From contig JACQVT010000579.1 in NCBI GenBank assembly GCA_016209665.1, positions 1 through 5,773 of the forward strand: a DNA stretch of 5,773 nucleotides. Reading direction: 5' to 3'. This document shows positions 1 to 5,241 of this stretch, one piece after another. A program made the translations under genes and the position numbers. Under the pieces are notes generated by a model, which was not told the DNA's origin, did no database searches, and saw only the letters and a list, made by a program, of their open reading frames with translations. Source of the stretch: Planctomycetota bacterium. Lineage in GTDB: Bacteria; Planctomycetota; Phycisphaerae; UBA1845; PWPN01. Position 1 is the first letter of the stretch. Every line of letters begins with the position of its first letter.

Positions 1-2
1 CC

Positions 3-848
3 GTGGGGCCGGTCCGGCTCCTGGGCTTCAGCATGGCGGGGGAGGAGACGGTCATCGTCCTGCCCGAGATGAACGTCGCCTTCGACGTGGGCCGGGCTCC
101 ACGGGAGCTGATCAGCATCGACTACGTCTGCCTGTCCCACGGCCACATGGACCACTCGGCGGGCTTGGCTTACTACTTCTCGCAGCGGAATTTCCAGGGC
201 TTGCCGCCGGGCTGCGTGCTGGCCCACCACACGTTGGTGTCGGCGATCCAGGACTTGATGCAGGTCTACGGCCGAATCGAGGGGCACGTCTCTCCGGCCC
301 AGGTCATCGGCGTGGATGAGGATGAGGATGTGGCCGTCCGGCGGGACCTGGTGGTCCGCCCGTTCCGGGTCCGGCACGCCGGCCCCTCGCTGGGCTTTTC
401 GGTCATCGAGGTCCGCAAGAAGCTGCGGCCCGAGCTGGCGGAACTGTCCGGCCAGCAGATCGCCGAGCTGAAACGGCGGGGCGAGACCGTGGAGTACCGG
501 CTCGAATTGCCGCGGGTGGCATTCTGCGCGGACTCCGCCGTCGGCAACTACCTGGACCATCCCCACGTCCGCGACGCCGAAATCCTGATTGTGGAGTGCA
601 CGTTCTTCGAGGGCGATCACATCGATCGGGCCAGCCTGGGCCAGCACACGCACGTCAACGATCTGCCGGCGCTGATGGAGCGGGTCGCCAGCCCCCACGT
701 GGTGATCAGTCACATCACCCGGCGCACGCTCATGGGCGAAGCCAAACGCCGGCTCGCCCAAGTGCTCAAGCCCGCCGACCTGGAGCGGATCACGGTGCTC
801 ATGGACCGCCCTCCGCGCCCACGACGCGAACCGGGACCGGCAACGTGA
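3..848 (+). CDS. Plant-type short-form ribonuclease Z (tRNase Z), metallo-beta-lactamase fold; 5' end possibly outside window
   Basis: Metal-dependent endonuclease family that removes 3' trailers from tRNA precursors in the cytoplasm. Counting from the GTG at 3 (281 aa), the metal-binding signature SHGHMDH is at residues 45-51 (H46, H48, D50, H51). Further ligand candidates are H125, D177 (in FCADS) and H237 (in ISHITRR), and the HTH of a late RNase Z motif is at 215-217. From memory, the sequence follows Arabidopsis TRZ1 closely: the N-terminal GFSMAGEETVIVLP resembles GLSIAGQETCVIFP, and LSGQQIAELK (148-157) resembles LSGNEIKNLK. It is less like the E. coli or Bacillus enzymes, which carry SHLHGDH. 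The GTG lies 2 bases from the window edge, so the true start may be further upstream; an ATG at 33 would remove conserved residues. It converges on the DUF1080 gene with 21 bp between stop codons. Family assignment is firm. tRNA processing is inferred, and another MBL-fold hydrolase activity remains possible. Confidence 0.85.
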   Translation: MGPVRLLGFSMAGEETVIVLPEMNVAFDVGRAPRELISIDYVCLSHGHMDHSAGLAYYFSQRNFQGLPPGCVLAHHTLVSAIQDLMQVYGRIEGHVSPAQVIGVDEDEDVAVRRDLVVRPFRVRHAGPSLGFSVIEVRKKLRPELAELSGQQIAELKRRGETVEYRLELPRVAFCADSAVGNYLDHPHVRDAEILIVECTFFEGDHIDRASLGQHTHVNDLPALMERVASPHVVISHITRRTLMGEAKRRLAQVLKPADLERITVLMDRPPRPRREPGPAT

Positions 849-869
849 CGCCGCGATGAGGGGCTGCGC

Positions 870-1628
870 TCATTGAATCGGGCGCAGCACGATGTTGCGA
901 TACTCGATGGGGGCGCCTTCGGACTGCAGGCAGATCGCGCCCTGGGTCACGTTGCAGCCCGTGGCATGATTGACCAGCGTGCCGTTGACCTTGACGATGA
1001 TCTCGTCGCCCTTGCAGGTGATCTCGATCGTGTTCCATTCGCCCATCGGCTTTTCCGAATCGTCGGTCAGGTTGAGGTGCCGGCGGCCCGACTTGCGGGT
1101 CTCCTCGTTCTCCACGTCCAATTCGGTGCCGATGACCCAGAAATCCCCGGCGTTGCCCCTCTCCAACTGTACCTCGATGGACTTGGGCCAGATGCCCAAG
1201 GCCCCGGGCGTGGAGGTGTGGACGAGCACTCCGTTGTTGCCGCCGGGCGTGCCGGGCGGCCACCGCCAATCGACCGTCAGCACGTAGTTCTCGAAATCAT
1301 CCCGCACCGTGCGCAGGTACCCGACCGGCCGGCCCTTGCACTGCAAGACGCCGTCCTGGACGGCCCAGACGGACTCCATCGGGACATTTGCTTCCTGCAG
1401 AACGGCCGTCCAGCCTTCCAAATCGCGGCCGTTGAACAGTTGGATTTCGCCCGCCCCGGTGGCGGCGCTCACCACGGGCTGGGTGGTGGGCGACGGCCCG
1501 GACGATTCGCCCTGATCGGTGGTCGAAGCGCCGGAGCCCGCCGGTTTGCTGCCTGAGTCGCAGCCGATGTGCAGCGACAGCCCGAACGTGAGGATGATCG
1601 CCACTGCCCCCAACGGTCTTGGTTTCAT
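870..1628 (-). CDS. DUF1080 (3-keto-disaccharide hydrolase domain) secreted lipoprotein
   Basis: 252 aa from the ATG at 1628. Residues 1-22 form a signal peptide (basic MKPRP, then a hydrophobic stretch) ending in Cys23. The sequence before it, LSLHIGC, is a poor lipobox because His is at -3, so lipid anchoring is likely but not certain. Residues 24-58 are a Ser/Thr/Gly/Pro-rich linker. From about 62 to the end is one DUF1080 domain (PF06439, concanavalin-like fold), shown by LFNGRDLEGW (64-73), VWAVQDGVLQCKG (88-99), NNGVLVH (131-137), SIEVQLERGNAGDFW (150-164) and GEWNTIEITCKGDE (197-209). Such proteins are abundant in Planctomycetes and Verrucomicrobia and are linked to extracytoplasmic carbohydrate degradation; some hydrolyse 3-keto-glycosides. 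An upstream in-frame ATG at 1727 is rejected because GGGAGG lies 8 nt before the ATG at 1628 and the signal peptide starts there. It diverges from the UxuA-like gene. The specific substrate is not readable. Confidence 0.9.
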   Translation of the reverse strand: MKPRPLGAVAIILTFGLSLHIGCDSGSKPAGSGASTTDQGESSGPSPTTQPVVSAATGAGEIQLFNGRDLEGWTAVLQEANVPMESVWAVQDGVLQCKGRPVGYLRTVRDDFENYVLTVDWRWPPGTPGGNNGVLVHTSTPGALGIWPKSIEVQLERGNAGDFWVIGTELDVENEETRKSGRRHLNLTDDSEKPMGEWNTIEITCKGDEIIVKVNGTLVNHATGCNVTQGAICLQSEGAPIEYRNIVLRPIQ

Positions 1629-1636
1629 CTGCCGGT

Positions 1637-1642
1637 CCTCCC
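1637..1642 (-). promoter_or_regulatory. Shine-Dalgarno GGGAGG of the DUF1080 gene
   Basis: On the minus strand GGGAGG sits 8 nt upstream of the ATG at 1628. This decides the start codon against the longer frame opening at 1727. Confidence 0.75.
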
Positions 1643-1708
1643 GATCTGCTGGTTGCCATGGCCGGTTCCTCGCCGGCCGGTTGTCCGCTGGATACGCCCG
1701 AGCCGACC

Positions 1709-1737
1709 ATTGTACGCGGGGCCGCACGTAAAGCCCA
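1709..1737 (-). promoter_or_regulatory. Candidate promoter of the DUF1080 gene
   Basis: Reading the minus strand, TACAAT (1714-1709) matches the -10 consensus at 5 of 6 positions. It is preceded at 17 bp by TGGGCT (1737-1732), a weak -35 (3 of 6). Transcription would start near 1702, giving a leader of roughly 75 nt. The -10 is good, but the -35 is poor and sigma usage in this organism is unknown. Confidence 0.3.
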
Positions 1738-1764
1738 CGGCGGCTCCGTGGCAGTTTGTGCGAC

Positions 1765-1895
1765 GGGTGCGTGACAGTCTGGGCGGCGACACCGAGGTGG
1801 GTTTTTCAGAGTCCAGAGCGCCAGCGACGGGTAGACACGACCCACTCGCTTGCGCTCGGGGCTCTGAAATACCCCGCCGATTCTGTCACGCACCC
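1765..1895. repeat. Long imperfect palindrome (MITE/REP-like element 1)
   Basis: The outer arms pair perfectly over 13 bp: GGGTGCGTGACAG at 1765-1777 with CTGTCACGCACCC at 1883-1895. The inner arms, 1804-1832 and 1840-1869, form about 25 Watson-Crick pairs plus one G-T, closing on a 7-nt loop at 1833-1839. The segment between the two stems is longer on the left (1778-1803) than on the right (1870-1882) and pairs only partly. GTGCGAC occurs in direct orientation just outside the left end (1758-1764) and 2 nt outside the right end (1898-1904), which could be a target-site duplication. The open frames across it encode strings such as FQSPERQRR and CARGSE that I recall recurring in hypothetical planctomycete proteins. 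I therefore read it as a dispersed non-coding repeat rather than a gene. No transposase is in the window. Confidence 0.75.
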
Positions 1896-1913
1896 TCGTG
1901 CGACCGCTCTGTA

Positions 1914-2025
1914 CGAGGGTGGCCCGCGTCCTTTAGACGCGGGGGAGCCGATTCTGATTCTGCGGGCAGCTTCGAGGACGAATCATCGGCTCCCCCAGGT
2001 CCAAAAAGGACCTGGGCCACCCTCG
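1914..2025. repeat. Cloverleaf-forming palindromic element (element 2)
   Basis: Four helices are visible. The outer stem is CGAGGGTGG 1914-1922 with CCACCCTCG 2017-2025 (9 bp, or 12 bp if it borrows from the arms). Arm A is CCCGCGTC 1923-1930 with GACGCGGG 1936-1943, loop CTTTA. Arm B is GGAGCCGAT 1944-1952 with ATCGGCTCC 1985-1993, extended by GATTC 1956-1960 with GAATC 1980-1984. Arm C is CCCAGGTCC 1994-2002 with GGACCTGGG 2008-2016, loop AAAAA. All listed pairs are Watson-Crick, and the helices abut with no unpaired junction base. There is no coding potential. It lies 18 bp after element 1 and 60 bp before the UxuA-like start codon. It could act as a mobile element, a cruciform, or a folded leader RNA; the sequence does not decide which. 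Confidence 0.8.
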
Positions 2026-2085
2026 CCTATTCCGTCATGGGGCCTGCTCGACATCGCCAAGGGCTTGGATTACGGTGGTCCGGCC

Positions 2086-3168
2086 ATGAAGATCGGGCTG
2101 GGGCTTTATTGCAGCCAATTGACGACGGACCACTTTCGATTCGCCCGGCAGGCCGGGGCCACCGACATCGTCGCCCACCTGGTCGACTACCGTTCCGAGT
2201 TCCCTAAGCTGGTGCGAAACGCCTCGGGCACTGGCTACGTCTGGCCGCGCTCGCAGATGGCCAGCACGAAGCACCTGTGGACCGAGGAGGAACTGCGAGA
2301 CCTCAAGGCCGCCATCGAAGCCGAGGGGCTGCGTCTGGCCGCCGTCGAGAACTTCGACCCGTGCCACTGGCACGACGTGCTGCTGGACGGCCCCCGCAAG
2401 CGCGAGCAGCTTGAAGATCTCAAGACCATGATCCACCGCGTCGGCAAGGTCGGTATCCCGATCATCGGCTACGATTTCAGCGTCGCGGGCGTGTGGGGCC
2501 ACGTCGTCGGGCCGTTCGCCCGCGCTGGGGCGGAGTCGGTGGCGTTTCTGGGTCCCGACGGCCCACCGGAGACCCCGATCCCGAGCGGCCAGGTGTGGAA
2601 CATGACTTACGATGCCGATGCCCCGCCCGGCACCGTGGGCACGGTGACATCGGATCAACTGTGGCAGCGGCTGGCCGACTTCCTCAACGCGGTGCTGCCG
2701 GTGGCCGAGGAGGCCGGCGTGCGCCTGGCCGCCCACCCGGACGACCCGCCCATGCCGACGATCCGCGGGACCGCCCGGCTGGTCTATCAGCCGCACCACT
2801 ACCGGCGGCTGCTGGCGATCAACGCCAGCCCGGCCAGCGCCCTGGAATTCTGCATGGGCCCCATCCAGGAGATGACCGACGGCAGCCTGTACGAGACCCT
2901 CCATGAGTTCAGCGCCCAGGGCCGGATAGGTTACGTCCACCTGCGGAACATCGTGGGCAAGGTGCCGCGGTATCACGAGGTCTTCATCGACGAAGGCGAC
3001 ATCGACGTGATCCGGGCCCTGCGCATCCTGCACAAGAACGGCTACGACGGCGTGCTGATCCCCGATCACACGCCGCAGATGTGCTGTGCCGCCCCCTGGC
3101 ACGCGGGCAGCGCGTACGCCTTGGGCTACATGCGGGCGGCCATCGAGATGATCGAGCAGGGGGCATAA
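2086..3168 (+). CDS. UxuA-family protein (mannonate dehydratase-like TIM-barrel enzyme)
   Basis: 360 aa from the ATG at 2086. UxuA dehydrates D-mannonate to 2-keto-3-deoxy-D-gluconate in the hexuronate pathway, using a divalent metal in a TIM barrel. The family hallmark HPDDPP is at 217-222. The four metal-ligand candidates are H217, C256 (EFCMG), H285 (VHLR) and D327 (IPDH). The block YHEVFIDEGDID (296-307) matches the FHEA...NGDVDM region of E. coli UxuA. Unlike E. coli, the conserved DWTRT segment is replaced here by GVWGH (135-139), GLPRI after HPDDPP is GTARL, and the protein is shorter than the 394-aa E. coli enzyme. The frame stays open upstream to 1756, but that part translates the palindromic repeats. 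The ATG at 2086 begins the barrel (MKIGLGLY) with GGTGG about 8 nt upstream. It is probably cotranscribed with the CodA-like gene. Family membership is firm; mannonate as substrate is moderate. Confidence 0.85.
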   Translation: MKIGLGLYCSQLTTDHFRFARQAGATDIVAHLVDYRSEFPKLVRNASGTGYVWPRSQMASTKHLWTEEELRDLKAAIEAEGLRLAAVENFDPCHWHDVLLDGPRKREQLEDLKTMIHRVGKVGIPIIGYDFSVAGVWGHVVGPFARAGAESVAFLGPDGPPETPIPSGQVWNMTYDADAPPGTVGTVTSDQLWQRLADFLNAVLPVAEEAGVRLAAHPDDPPMPTIRGTARLVYQPHHYRRLLAINASPASALEFCMGPIQEMTDGSLYETLHEFSAQGRIGYVHLRNIVGKVPRYHEVFIDEGDIDVIRALRILHKNGYDGVLIPDHTPQMCCAAPWHAGSAYALGYMRAAIEMIEQGA

Positions 3169-3193
3169 TCTGAACGAGCCGCAGGGCTTGTCC

Positions 3194-3211
3194 CCGCGCA
3201 TGGATGCGCGG
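3194..3211 (+). other. Intercistronic hairpin
   Basis: CCGCGCAT 3194-3201 is the exact reverse complement of ATGCGCGG 3204-3211. In RNA this would give at least 6 GC-rich pairs around an ATGGAT loop. It lies in the 77-nt gap between the UxuA-like stop and the CodA-like start, about 24 nt before the latter's ribosome binding site. No T-tract follows, so it is not a standard terminator. It could affect mRNA stability or processing. Confidence 0.4.
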
Positions 3212-3234
3212 CGGTCAGCGCGTGACTCGTACAC

Positions 3235-3239
3235 GAGGA
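3235..3239 (+). promoter_or_regulatory. Shine-Dalgarno GAGGA of the CodA-like gene
   Basis: GAGGA is placed 6-7 nt before the ATG at 3246. It selects this start over the in-frame ATG at 3204, which lies inside the intercistronic hairpin and has no comparable site. Confidence 0.7.
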
Positions 3240-3245
3240 CACACG

Positions 3246-4481
3246 ATGAACCGCCAGAAGATCACGCGAATCGACAACGCCCGGCTACGCGGCCGGGAGG
3301 GTCTGTATACCCTGAACATCGACGGCGCCGGCCGGATCGCGTCCATCGAGAAGAACACCTCGCACGCAGCCCTGGCCGCCGACGGCCGGATCGACGCCGC
3401 GGGCGGGTTGGTGCTGCCCAGCTTCATCGACCTGCACCTGCATCTGGACCTCGCGTACTCGCTGGAGCTGGTGCCCGAGAACCGCAGCGGCACATTGCTC
3501 GAGGCCATCGCCCTGTATTCCGAGGCCAAGAAGAGCTTCACGCCCGGCAACGTCTGTGAGCGGGCCCTGCGGGCGATCCGCGACGAGATCTCGTTCGGTA
3601 CGGGGGCCATCCGCAACCACGTGGACGTGGGCTCGACGGCGGAGCTGCGCTTGTGCGAGGGCGTGCTGGCCGCCCGCGAGAAGATGAAGGACTTCATCGA
3701 CATCGAGGTGGTCACGTTCCCCCAGGACGGGGTGATCCGCGATCACGGGGCGCTGGATCGCATGAAAGCGGCCATGAAGATGGGCTGCGACATCGTCGGC
3801 GGCATCGCCCACTACGAGCGGACGCCCCGCGACAGCCAGCGGCAGATCGAGTTGCTGTTCGACCTGGCCGAGGAGTTCGATTGCCGCATCGACTGTCACA
3901 TCGACGAGACGGATTCGCCCGAGTCGCGATGCGTCGAATACCTCGCCGCCGAGACCGTCAAGCGCGGCTGGCAGGGCCGGGTGACGGCGTCGCACGTGTG
4001 CGCGCTGGCCAGCTACGAGCCGGTGCACGCGGCCAAGGTGATCGGTCTGCTCGCCGAGGCCCAGGTCCACGTCGTGACCAACCCCGGAGTCAACCTGCAT
4101 CTGCAGGGCCGGTTCGACACCTACCCGAAGCGCCGCGGCCTCACGCGGGTGCGGGAGCTGATGGCCGCCGGCGTGAACGTCTCCGCCGGCCAGGACTGCA
4201 TCAAGGACCCGTTCTACCCCTTCGGCACCGGCCAGATGCTCGAGGTCGCCCACCTGCTCGCCCATGCCGACCACCTGTCCTCGCCTAACCAGCTCGGCTC
4301 GGTCATGGACGCGATCACGATCAATCCGGCCAGGTCGATGCGGCGGACGGACTACGGCACCATGCCCGGCTGTCAGGCCGACCTCGTGATCCTGCCCGTC
4401 GACACGCTGCAAGAGGCCATCCGCTGCCGCCCCCGTCCCGCCGCCGTCCTCAAGCGCGGCGTACGGCTGCTGATGAAATGA
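3246..4481 (+). CDS. CodA-family amidohydrolase (cytosine deaminase-like)
   Basis: 411 aa from the ATG at 3246; E. coli CodA has 427. CodA converts cytosine to uracil and ammonia in the cytoplasm with one metal ion. Visible counterparts of its active site are H64 and H66 (DLHLHLD), Q160 (FPQDG, contacts the base in CodA), H218 and E221 (CHIDET), H250 (TASH) and D317 (GQDC). The stretch LHLQGRFDTYPKRRG (284-298) is nearly identical to E. coli CodA as I recall it. One difference is notable: the residue after the metal-binding Asp, D314 in CodA and known to influence substrate choice, is Cys318 here. The product could therefore deaminate a related heterocycle. It lies 77 nt after the UxuA-like gene on the same strand, probably in one operon. 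The stop codon is followed directly by the truncated protease ORF on the other strand, whose end overlaps this gene by 32 bp. Confidence 0.88.
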   Translation: MNRQKITRIDNARLRGREGLYTLNIDGAGRIASIEKNTSHAALAADGRIDAAGGLVLPSFIDLHLHLDLAYSLELVPENRSGTLLEAIALYSEAKKSFTPGNVCERALRAIRDEISFGTGAIRNHVDVGSTAELRLCEGVLAAREKMKDFIDIEVVTFPQDGVIRDHGALDRMKAAMKMGCDIVGGIAHYERTPRDSQRQIELLFDLAEEFDCRIDCHIDETDSPESRCVEYLAAETVKRGWQGRVTASHVCALASYEPVHAAKVIGLLAEAQVHVVTNPGVNLHLQGRFDTYPKRRGLTRVRELMAAGVNVSAGQDCIKDPFYPFGTGQMLEVAHLLAHADHLSSPNQLGSVMDAITINPARSMRRTDYGTMPGCQADLVILPVDTLQEAIRCRPRPAAVLKRGVRLLMK

Positions 4482-4719
4482 GGCCGTTTGTCGGCCCGCC
4501 GCCGAGGCTGGTAAGGTCAACCGGTCGGCCGGATCTCGGGTCGATCCCGAGGAGAACCGCTACCGAGCGTCTCAACAGCGAAACTACGGCTCCAGAGTCA
4601 ATCTGTAGGGCCAAGGCCCGCCATTTGCCGTCCGCAGAGGGCAGTTCGACATGAGCGATCGGGAGCCACACGTCACCGAAGTGCGTCGTCTGCCGGCGGC
4701 GCCGGTTATAGACAGCCAT
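4450..4719 (-). pseudogene. Truncated retropepsin-like aspartyl protease
   Basis: An 89-aa ORF starting at the ATG at 4719. It carries the aspartyl-protease signature QIDSGAVVSLL (39-49) with catalytic D41-S42-G43, then LLGID and VDLTSLGGG (67-75), as in small clan AA retropepsin-like proteins of bacteria. These usually run to about 120-140 aa and include further strands and a hydrophobic-Leu-Gly motif near the end, which is missing. Recognisable similarity stops near residue 79. That is about where the ORF runs into the 3' end of the CodA-like gene, whose last 32 bp supply the final codons. I read it as a gene whose tail was deleted. The start overlaps the DUF5678 ORF by 14 bp, and GAGG lies about 12 nt upstream, so the pair was probably cotranscribed. 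Active protease is unlikely, although retropepsins act as dimers and short forms exist. Confidence 0.6.
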
Positions 4720-4990
4720 AGATGACGTCCGCCTCGCGATCCAGCGCCTCCAGGATGAAGTCGCCGTCTGGGGCGGTTTTCTCGGCTTCCTCGGCGGCCT
4801 CGGTCGCCGTTTTGCCGGAGCCGATGACCTTGCTGTCGCGGACCGCGATCCACTTGCCGGCGTCCTGGCGGTACAGTTCTTCGCCGTGCTCGACCAGCCA
4901 GTTGAAATCGTCGCCTCTCATGATGCGATGCTCGGGATCGTTGCGGTTCATGAGACGGAGCAGGATGTCGGTGTCGAGGAGGCAGGCCAT
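4706..4990 (-). CDS. DUF5678-like protein fused in frame to a VapC PIN-toxin N-terminal remnant
   Basis: A 94-aa ORF. Residues 1-21, MACLLDTDILLRLMNRNDPEH, are a typical VapC beginning with the first PIN acidic residues (D6, D8). From residue 24 the protein is instead DUF5678-like: FNWLVEHGEELY (29-40), AGKWIAVRDSKVIGSGKT (43-60), then a short helix and tail. A normal VapC is about 130 aa with three or four acidic catalytic positions, and all the later ones are absent, so toxin function is lost. The ATG at 4990 overlaps the antitoxin stop as TGATG, which predicts translational coupling. The original DUF5678 start was probably the ATG at 4921, which has no strong ribosome binding site. DUF5678 function is not known to me; such genes often sit next to small retropepsin-like proteases, as here. 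The fusion may be expressed, or may simply be a junction scar. Confidence 0.65.
   Translation of the reverse strand: MACLLDTDILLRLMNRNDPEHRIMRGDDFNWLVEHGEELYRQDAGKWIAVRDSKVIGSGKTATEAAEEAEKTAPDGDFILEALDREADVIYGCL
4922..4990 (-). pseudogene. vapC remnant (first ~23 codons of a PIN-domain toxin)
   Basis: Only the first beta-strand and helix of a PIN ribonuclease remain (CLLDTDILLRL). The reading frame continues directly into a DUF5678-like protein. The preserved TGATG junction with the antitoxin gene indicates that an intact vapBC operon once stood here. The remaining roughly 110 codons expected for VapC are not seen in this window. Confidence 0.6.
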
Positions 4991-5241
4991 CAGTTGTGGT
5001 CACCATAGATTTCGGCACGAGAAAAGTCGGCGGGCAACACGGGAAGATCGAGTGCGTCGGCTGACAGCTCGTCGAGGGCGCGCTCAAACGCGGCCAGCGA
5101 CAGACCGCCGTTCGACGGCGCGGCCGCGGCGGGAACGACGAAGGCCCGGAGATAATCGTCCAGGGTCATCCCTCTCGCCTCAGCCTGGGCGGTCAGCGCG
5201 GCGGCTGTGCCGGCGTCGATCTGAATAGAAGTCTGTGCCAT
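4990..5241 (-). CDS. VapB-like type II antitoxin (orphan)
   Basis: 83 aa. Residues 1-35 (SIQIDAGTAAALTAQAEARG then MTLDDYLRAF) have the strand-helix-helix pattern of a ribbon-helix-helix DNA-binding antitoxin. The C-terminal part is acidic and Pro-rich and ends in LPADFSRAEIYGDHN, a tail I recall for antitoxins that precede PIN toxins; this tail normally binds and blocks the toxin. Its partner survives only as a 23-codon stub starting at the overlapping TGATG, so this is an orphan antitoxin that may still repress its own promoter. No Shine-Dalgarno precedes the ATG at 5241. A -10-like TATACT ends only 6 nt before it, which suggests a leaderless transcript. It diverges from ffh with 159 bp between start codons. 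VapB is the best guess; another RHH antitoxin class is possible. Confidence 0.65.
   Translation of the reverse strand: MAQTSIQIDAGTAAALTAQAEARGMTLDDYLRAFVVPAAAAPSNGGLSLAAFERALDELSADALDLPVLPADFSRAEIYGDHN

Noticed and set aside
1297..1893. 198-aa minus-strand ORF through the intergenic repeats and the DUF1080 gene
   Set aside because: It is a shadow of the DUF1080 gene in another frame plus repeat sequence. Its N-terminus is the element 1 palindrome read antisense.
1914..2025. tRNA gene, because of the cloverleaf
   Set aside because: Too long at 112 nt; no D-loop, T-loop or anticodon-arm consensus; stem lengths are wrong.
1765..2025. CRISPR array
   Set aside because: The repeats are inverted and of two unrelated kinds, not evenly spaced direct repeats.
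1756..2085. In-frame N-terminal extension of the UxuA-like protein (110 codons)
   Set aside because: It translates the two palindromic repeats, has no domain sense, and the family N-terminus MKIGLGLY begins at 2086.
2035..3234. 399-aa minus-strand ORF opposite the UxuA-like gene
   Set aside because: GC-rich codon-position shadow; the product has no recognisable family, while the plus strand encodes clear UxuA motifs.
4482..4496. Terminator after the CodA-like gene (GGCCG-TTTGT-CGGCC)
   Set aside because: Only a 5-bp stem with no T-tract following, and it lies in the truncated protease ORF.
3285..4520. 411-aa minus-strand ORF opposite the CodA-like gene
   Set aside because: Same kind of antisense shadow, rich in His, Val and Asp, with no domain.
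4535..4551. Hairpin CTCGGG-TCGAT-CCCGAG
   Set aside because: Short, no T-tract, and within codons for the protease segment GIDPRSGR; probably incidental.
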